The translations under genes were made by a program, and so were the position numbers. The notes under the pieces are model-generated. The model did no database searches, had not been told where the DNA came from, and worked only from the letters and a program-made list of their open reading frames with translations. This document shows positions 57,083 through 64,000 of a DNA stretch of 64,000 nucleotides, one piece after another. Every line of letters starts with the position of its first letter. Position 1 is the stretch's first letter. Source of the DNA: Bolinopsis microptera (lineage: Eukaryota; Ctenophora; Tentaculata; Lobata; Bolinopsidae); NCBI RefSeq assembly GCF_026151205.1, contig NC_087084.1, forward strand, positions 7,427,394 through 7,491,393, given 5' to 3'.

Positions 57083-58970
57083 CGCTTAAAGAGAGGCTGG
57101 GCCAAGATAGCCCACGAGAGGATAGCATTGAGATGCTCTGCCTACCTCTGGGGTGTGGCAACCCTGGGGAAGGTCGCCGGTGAAATCAGAGTGAATGGTG
57201 GAGGATGGTATAAGAAGTGATATGAGTCAAAATGATACGCTTAATTGCCAGCTAGGTTTGGAAAAGTAAACGAAACGAGACAGCATATGAAATAATACTT
57301 TAAGTCACTCCGGTAGTTTCTTTTAAATCTTCATCAGATAAGGAGTTTGATCAATAATTTTCAAGTTGGTACCAACTTGAAAACTGCTATTAATAATAGT
57401 AGATTATCGTTACTGATTTAATTTTAGTCATGGACATTTTGTTAACTCACGCATAAAGTCAAGTCTGAGTCAAACGAAGTCATTTCGTTTTTTTAAGCAA
57501 ATATGCATTGAAAGTGGAAGTGGAAGTGTAAGTAGCTGTAGATAAGTTGAAGTGAAAGTTCTAACAATCTATAGTTCAGCATTACACAACTCTACAACCT
57601 ACAGTGCACATTCGTATCTTCAGACAGTCCTTAACTAAAAAGCAAAACCAACCATTTGATAGATCTTAAACTTTACTCTTCCAACATGTTACATGATGCA
57701 ACAGCGTTATAATAGTAGTGCAAGTCAGTGTGCTTTATTAATATTAAGTCTCATTTATAGCTCACTTACTATTGGTCATTTAAATTAGTGCTGACAATTT
57801 TCTTAGCGTGGTCCCTTTTTGTTATAAAGAGTTTAGGCAGACACCTGCCAGCTCAAGTAGCACGTTGCGACAGATCTTCAGGCGTGTTGTTTTCCATTTT
57901 CTAGCTCATTGTAAATTAGTCCGGGTGTTTATCATCCCCAACCATTCCCGGCACACTTCTCCGCAATCCACGTCAGCTGCTCAACTGTAAAGTTAGTGGA
58001 TTTTCTCACCGTTTGTCCACAACATCAGAATACGATCGTATTTTTGTTCAACTTAACTGCTTAACTGTCACAGAGATGAAGATTGAGGTGATGATTTGTT
58101 TTTTATGCATATCACAGCTTTACTGATATTAATATAGAAATTACTGTATTTTCTGCTAATATTTGACAATTTTTTGGTACGGTGGATAATGACCATATTT
58201 CAATGGTCCCCCTGTCTCCCTCCCTCCCTGCCAGTGAGGGAGCCATTGTAGTAGAGATCTACCGCAGATTTGTAATAGAGATTACAAGCGAGTAATGACA
58301 AACATTTCGACCATCTGCAGATTGTAAAGCTGTCGGAATAATATTGTCATTACCCACGTACAGCTGTGCAGCCCGTGGATTCAAGGCGCCATCTCATGCT
58401 CAATGCTCAATGCTCATTGCTCATGCATTTAAACAACAACATTAAGAAGCCTGATCCAGGCCCTGCACGTATAACCCAGGGTATAGAAGCTAGTGTAGGT
58501 CCGGGTCCCTAGTCCACACAATGAGGGAGAGCAGTGTGGACTCTCAGCACGGCTAACAACAGTGGGATTATCCTCTTATCCCGTTATATACGTTAGCCGT
58601 AAAACGCAAAAGCTCTAGCTTTTCCCTTGGGTAACCAGTGAGCTGCTTTCAAGATAAAGGATTCTATAAATAGATGCGGCACCGACCCTTTTCCTTTTGG
58701 TAACTTCCCCCTCTTCCACAGCCTACTCACTTACTTGAAGCTCTCGCTAAGCCTTCGCAGGATACCCTGTGATAATCACAGGAGGCGTTCATAACCACCA
58801 CTCAGCCTCTTACACAACCCCCAGCGCCGCGCCGCTCCTTCGTGCAAGAGGCGGGGCTACGCCTCTTCCACTATCTCCACCGCCCAGCTGCTGTACCCAG
58901 GGCGGGAGGCTGAGATAACGAGAGCTGTACTATTAGAGTTGCATCATACGTATTAAGATTAGGAGCAGGT
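57083..58970. other. Intergenic
   Basis: It holds a perfect 26-base palindrome (57358-57383), purine-rich AAGTGGAAGTGG repeats (about 57510-57555), an ACGGCTAAC..GTTAGCCGT inverted pair (58550-58600) and a GC-rich patch with AGGCGGGGCTACGCCT hairpin (about 58850). A plus-strand ATG at 58076 opens MKIEVMICFLCISQLY but lacks a donor. Confidence 0.45.
57358..57383. repeat. Perfect 26-bp palindrome
   Basis: Arms TTTTCAAGTTGGT / ACCAACTTGAAAA with no spacer. It could bind a dimeric factor or be a fused pair of element ends. Confidence 0.9.
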
Positions 58971-58972
58971 GC

Positions 58973-59060
58973 TATATAATCTGTAGCTCGCTCTGCTGAT
59001 GCTCAGTTCTCTCTTAGCCAGTTCGTTTGCGGTGCTTCTATTCGAAGAGATGTTGTTCCA
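58973..59060 (+). promoter_or_regulatory. Possible core promoter, perhaps of gene 3
   Basis: A TATATAAT box (58973-58980) is followed about 27-30 bases later by GCTCAGTTC, a plausible initiator, then a possible non-coding or very short first exon ending near the CCAA|GTAACC donor (59059). Another TATAAATAG stands at 58666. The distance to the first clear coding exon of gene 3 is 1.3 kb. Inference only. Confidence 0.25.
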
Positions 59061-59516
59061 AGTAACCAACTAATTTTTTCTCCTATTAATTTTTAAATTT
59101 TGTTTAAGATTTTTGATATTGAATGATTTTTTATATGGTTTGACATAGTTAAACAAATTTGTCCGTGCCCAGTTGTACAATCGTGCAGCAGTGTGATGCG
59201 CAGGTTGACAGCAGGTAGACAACACAGTGCCATGTTTTAGGACTGAACTTTAATTTAATTAGTCAATCTCAATTTTATCCGTGTGCTCACTTTGTTGATA
59301 ACACTAATACTTCTCCTTAGAGAGAAATAAATGTCCAGACGAAGAACAGCAGAAACTAAATGTATCCTTTGAAAAAAACTAATGAGGGAAGGGGAAAGGA
59401 AAGGGAAAAGGGAGGAATATAGTATTCGAGACTAAGTTGTGGAACAAAACAAGAAAATTGAGAATAATCTTGTGCGAGAATAATCTCCTACTCGGATCCG
59501 AACTAGATTTATAAAT

Positions 59517-59945
59517 TAGTTCCCATATATCAGCTTATGTTATCGAAGTTGATAACATATATTTTACTCTACCCTGGCTGTATAGAATGAAAATAAATTT
59601 TGAGGTTCAATTTCCGTGTTTATTAGTAAATTAGTTCCCATATATCAGCTCATGTTAGCGTGAGTTGATAACATATATTTTACTCTAACTCTCATTTCCC
59701 AGTCCGCTGCAAAAAGAAGACTACAGAGGAGTGAGAGTGGTGTCGTATCCTTTTAATAGGCAATTCGGGTAGTGGGTTGGAACAGGGGCAGTGGGACAGG
59801 GAGATAGTGGAATTCACACTATCTCCATGGTAACTACACTGTTACCAGGCCATGGTAACGGGACAGGGAGATCTAGAAACTACTACCCTGGCTGTATAGA
59901 ATAAAAATAAATTTTGAGGTTCAATTTCCGTGTTTATTATAAGGT
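59517..59945. repeat. Partly repeated 80-110 bp block
   Basis: TTAGTTCCCATATATCAGC..ATGTTATCGAAGTTGATAAC..ATATTTTACTCTA occurs at about 59517 and 59630. CTACCCTGGCTGTATAGAAT..TTTTGAGGTTCAATTTCCGT occurs at about 59570 and 59882. ATGTTATC/GATAACAT makes a hairpin in the first. Structure suggests decayed terminal repeats. Confidence 0.7.
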
Positions 59946-60339
59946 GTAGGTTTCTGTCATCAAAATTTGACCGACCTACCCAGATTTGGAGGGATTTGAG
60001 AACCTTTCTCCGAAGAATGGACTTGAAGGCGGCACTGGAACCAGTATCGTGGACCAAAGTGGCGTTACCATTTATACCAAACTAAACGACCTAAGTCTAG
60101 CTGAAGAAGGTTACTATTCTAATAACAAACATGTACCTGAATCTTAATTCAAACCAAGATGTTGATTACAAATTGAGTAACCGTTTGATAATCCTTATCC
60201 GACCACAAAGCACACCTAATAAGCATGGGCAACCTAATTCCTTTAAAATAATGAGACTGATAAAAAACAGAGAATTGCATGAATAGAATTAGAAATTAGA
60301 AAGATTTAGATTACATGAGTTATACAATATCCCTTTTAG

Positions 60340-63300
60340 TGTCAGCAAGTGAGTTCATAATCACGCTCGCGACAAAAGATGACTCTATCGCGGTAGTTAG
60401 GTGGGGGGTTTACAAGGTCATATTGTACGCTAAGGATGACACGGCCGACATGGACGGATGGACGGTAAGGAATCCTAAAAACGCTATTTTTCCTAGCTGA
60501 GCTATTGTTTTTTGTTTGTTTTAATGCCTTGGTTGTCACTTACTGAATGGGCGTCAAATACCCTGATAATCTTAGATAACTTTATAATCGGTACCTGCAC
60601 TAACCGAGAAATGAAACATTCTTTTAACCTCAGGTAGAAGTTGAGTTCCCAACCGGTACCAGCACTAACCGAGAAATGAACCATCCTTTTAACCTCAGGT
60701 AGAAGTTGAGTTCCCAACCGGTGCCAGTACATCCGCACAATCCAACCAGCCTGCTGAGAGAATCCCTTGCGAGGCGAAACTGCCAGATTCCACAGGTTCA
60801 AGAGACTACTCCTGTCCCCCCAACACAGCAGCTAATAAAGTGTACGTTAAAGGTAGTGCGAACCCCTCGAAACTTGCTGAGATCGTCATCGGTGGAAACG
60901 CGTGGGGTAAATATTTACTCCTTATTGGTTCTATTAATTGAAGTATTTACTGTTTTTTTCTTCATAAACTGATTTATTGTATCCATTTTTTGTCAAGGCT
61001 TCGTTATTATAGTTTATTGATAATCTTTGGGATTTTTACATCGCTGTATCAGCTTAACTAGTTTGGAATTATATAAAATTACGTTTTCATCTGTATTATC
61101 TTATAATAATATAATAGATGTTTAATATCAGTACTTTTCCAGATAAGTTCCCGTGTGAAAAAGGATACTATAACCCTGGAACAGGAAAACATTCAGAATC
61201 TGGGCAGGACTGCCAAGTGTGCAATGATGGTGAGTTTTAAAATGGATTAGTGTGGGAAAAGGTGATTGTAATTATTTAACTAATTAAAAAATGTGATTGT
61301 AATTATTTGGTGGTTAATTTCAGCGTGATCGTTACAAACACATTATTCAAATTAGCCTTTTTCCTATAACTTTGAGAGAATTCATCATGTAAAGCTTTGA
61401 CACTAAAAATAATAGAAAAACGCAAAATATTCGCCTATATTGCATATTTAAGGTAAATTGTTTGCTCCTACAGGAGAAAGAAACCACGAACGGGGTAAAA
61501 CAACATGCACTCCCTGTGACAACTCATCCAAAAACATCTTCTACACTGTTAAATTTGATCACAAGACCGAGCCGGGCTGTCAAGTATGCCTCAACTATCA
61601 AGTAGCTAACGGCGACAAGAACGGCTGCATGGATTGTCCTGCTGTAAGTTAATTAGTTAATTAGTTAATCTATATAGACTAAAACTCGAAACTTAACCAA
61701 TAAACTAATAAATTAAAAACTTACTGCGAAAAAAAATTTGGAAAGCCAACCAATATATTAATATACCAATATACCAATATACTCTCGGTTTTTAGAGTTC
61801 TGATAGTCTTTATGAATTGCTGTATTACCAAAACGAGTTCGTTAGTGTTCTCCTTGGTCATTTCATGTTTAATTCCTGTTTAATTCCTGTTTACTAATCC
61901 CAGGGAAAGGAATTCGAGACAGCGGGCTGCAGTGCTGAAAACCCAACTACTCCAACCCAGTTATTAACCTGCTCAACTGTAGTGTGCAGGTCGTGTCCAG
62001 GAGGGAAGTTCAGGGAGGGGTTAACTGCTGATGAGACTTGTACCGACTGTCTTGTTAACCAGTATTCTAGTGGTAAGTGTATTTTAGGATGAAGATGTAA
62101 CCATGGTAACTAGGCACGATTGGTAGTTGGTATGTTTAAGTGTGTTTTTAGGTTATCTGACCCAAGTTTGGGATTAGCAATATATTGCTGTAAACCTCCG
62201 GTTAAAGCACCACAATTGTGAGATTCAATGTTAAATATTAAACTCTATCTACCACAGTTTGTGCAGAAGTTTGCTCACATATTGCACATATTGCACATAT
62301 TATTATTACTCAAATTACTCATATTGCACATATTACTCACATAATTATAACACATATTACCTAAAAACCCTCTCCTCCACAGTTGGAGCACCAGTCTGCA
62401 AAGGATGTGAAAAACACAAGCACTCATCAGCTGGCTCTGAGACCTGCACTGACTGTCTAGGACAGACTTACCAGGATATGATAGCAAATGAAGATATGAA
62501 AGAAAATGATAAAAAACTACCCGTGGACGAGTTCAACAAATGCCTCAGTAAGGATTTAGAGTATCTTCTGTAAGAGTTTCATTTTGACTGATCAGTGATT
62601 TATATTTGATTGTATATATAATTATATATATATGCATTTATTATATTCATCTATTTATTTAAGTTGGAGTTTGTGCAATTTGGTAGTCAGGTTCAGAAAT
62701 CAATACCATAATACGACAAGTTCAGTTCTTGAAGCTTACTCTAACCCCCTGACAACCGTTTCCACGACAACTGCCTCGACAACCCCCTGACAACTGTTGC
62801 TAACCCCCACTTGTTTCAGTGGATACGGGGGAGGCGTGTGTCACCACCTCCGACACCATCTCCGCTTACGGAACCTACGACCTCGGACATGCTCAACTAG
62901 GTGAGAAGAAATGAAATTTTCTAAGATGTTTATTGAATTTTTATATAGAATTTTTATATAGGGTTATTGTTATATTATGTGTATATTGTTTGAATTTATT
63001 CCTTTTACTAGGTGAGGAGAAGGCGTTTAATTGCGAGTTCGACTGCACGAATCCTGACCCTGCAGTCGTATGCGATCTGAAGGCTGTGTTCACTTGCGTG
63101 GAGCTGGAGGGTGGGAAGTTGGGATTTACGCCGTTTTATAACTGTAGTAAAACAAGGGTGACGAATGCGTATGCGGAACTAAACAAGCAGGTGCAATTCT
63201 TTAGAATTTTATAAATCTTGCAAAATGAGTAACTCATATGTTTGGAAAGCTTCTCCGGACAATTCTCTTCAGTTGAAGTATAACTCAATTTTATTATCAA

Positions 63301-64000
63301 CTCAATATTTTTCAGGGAGACAAAAACAAAGAATTGTCGGCAGCATTCAAAAAATTGTCAGAAGACAGTCTCAACTCCAACGGACTGGGTGACCTAGAAC
63401 AGGCTGCTGAGATCATAGACTCTATATCAGATCAGGCACAAGACGAGGTCAGCTTCATATACTTGATTTTTTATTAATTCTTAAAATCCCAACATTATTT
63501 TTGAATAACCCTGTAAATCTGTTTCTGGTGGGAGGTGAGCCTCATTGGTTTCTGACTCGTGATTTTCATTAACCAATCAGCATCCAGTATTAACCGATTA
63601 AAATCCATTAAATCACTGCCACGTGTTAGAAATCGCGTTTTTAAGTAGTTTCTGAAAACTTATAAAGAAGAATTCGTTGTAACTTTGTTTGAAAAGCATT
63701 AATATGATTGGTACTGCACACTCTACCTCACTTCTAACAGGTAAACGACGAGGTACTGAGTAACTTGATCGGGGGAGTCTCCAACATCGTGGAGGGAGAT
63801 CTGACCACCGACAACAACCAGAGGTCCAATGTCTTGAACAGGTATGTAGAAAATATGCTAAATATGCGTAATAATTATGTAAAATATGTAAAATATGCGT
63901 TATAATTATACAAGAAATTTGTAAGATTTATGTAAAACAGGCATTTTGACTTCATTCCAGCAATAGTTTCATTGATACGTTCATGTGTTCACTATTTCCT
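60340..64000 (+). CDS. Cysteine-rich receptor ectodomain, adhesion-GPCR-like, both ends outside model
   Basis: Eleven exons with matching phases: 60340-60464, 60699-60906, 61143-61229, 61474-61643, 61904-62072, 62383-62547, 62820-62900, 63012-63190, 63316-63447, 63741-63841, 63961-64000 (cut); about 485 residues. Residues 1-111 form a beta-like module (VYKVILYAKDDTADMDGWTV). From about 113 to 300 come CxxC repeats (FPCEKGYYNPGTG, DCQVCND, CTPCDN, GCQVCLNYQVANGDKNGCMD, CRSCPGGKFREG, CTDCLVNQYSS, CKGCEKHKHSSAG), the GCC2/GCC3 or ephrin-receptor/TNFR-like pattern. A further Cys-containing part (FNCEFDCTNPDPAVVCDL, FTCVELEGG) leads to helical LGDLEQAAEIIDSISDQAQ and VLSNLIGGVSNIVEGD, like the start of a GAIN domain. 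A GPS and seven helices would be expected beyond the window. A possible earlier exon near 59985-60110 (GFENLSPKNGLEGGTG..) could not be joined; the first acceptor may also be at 60346. Confidence 0.75.
60590..60719. repeat. 65-bp tandem duplication across an intron-exon junction of gene 3
   Basis: The unit runs from GGTACC(T/A)GCACTAACC through TTTTAACCTCAG to GTAGAAGTTGAGTTCCCAAC and occurs twice (60590, 60655); a third start follows at 60720. It duplicates the acceptor: using 60634 gives a stop within the repeat, using 60699 keeps the frame open. Confidence 0.92.
63655..63708 (-). repeat. Dispersed repeat A, partial copy 3 (gene 3 intron)
   Basis: Reverse complement of the first about 45 bases of 3361-3476 (GCTTTTCAAACAAAGTTACA, ACGAATTCTT). 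It lies just before the acceptor of the 63741 exon. Confidence 0.65.

Noticed and set aside
56693-57220. 175-codon plus-strand open frame
   Set aside because: Antisense shadow of the MULE transposase fragment.
59325-59390. Exon-like stretch (NKCPDEEQQKLNVSFEKN) upstream of gene 3
   Set aside because: It has an acceptor but no donor before the stop, and could not be joined to gene 3.

Overview
The window is nuclear DNA of an animal. It is AT-rich, its genes are split by many short GT-AG introns, it carries LINEs and several classes of DNA transposon, and its host genes are typically metazoan (aquaporin, ER-lumenal SDR, a cysteine-rich GAIN-like receptor). Nothing seen fixes the phylum; a marine invertebrate, possibly a non-bilaterian, is my guess. 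About 40% of the window can be tied to a gene or a named repeat.

Left part (1-13.2 kb): two divergent genes, both with signal peptides. Gene 1 (minus strand, start at 2831, running off the left edge) encodes a secreted protein of unknown family, rebuilt from five exons with matching phases. Gene 2 (plus strand, 5119-13165, ten exons, 397 residues) is an extended short-chain dehydrogenase/epimerase-like protein with an N-terminal signal peptide and a C-terminal RDEL, so probably ER-lumenal. Its introns hold minisatellites, a three-copy 349-bp tandem repeat, a foldback element and a short LINE tail.

Middle (13.2-38.3 kb): no host gene that I can establish. It is a transposon graveyard: small TIR elements, a LINE C-terminal remnant (22.5 kb), a 2.7-kb TTAA-flanked foldback with phased palindromes (28.4-31.1 kb), an internally deleted pogo-type element (32.2-33.5 kb) and a 5'-truncated LINE (34.4-35.8 kb).

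38.3-46.2 kb: a complete six-exon aquaporin (259 residues, F/H/C/R selectivity filter). Its second intron holds a whole 5.3-kb hAT-type transposon with an exact 8-bp target duplication and an open two-exon transposase containing eight 14-residue repeats.

46.2-60 kb: a decayed minus-strand gene (47.8-48.2 kb); a second transposon with 8-bp target duplications and 406-bp near-identical TIRs, each ending in an internal hairpin (49.75-53.26 kb); a 55-bp satellite of about 33 copies (53.3-55.2 kb); and a MULE transposase fragment (56.5-57.1 kb).

Right edge (60-64 kb): gene 3, at least eleven exons on the plus strand, truncated by the window. It encodes an extracellular module, cysteine-rich GCC2/GCC3 or TNFR-like repeats and a helical GAIN-like start, and is probably the ectodomain of an adhesion-GPCR-like receptor.

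No rRNA, convincing tRNA, CRISPR, LTR element or Polinton was seen. All exon models are by eye from splice sites and phase and have no transcript support.
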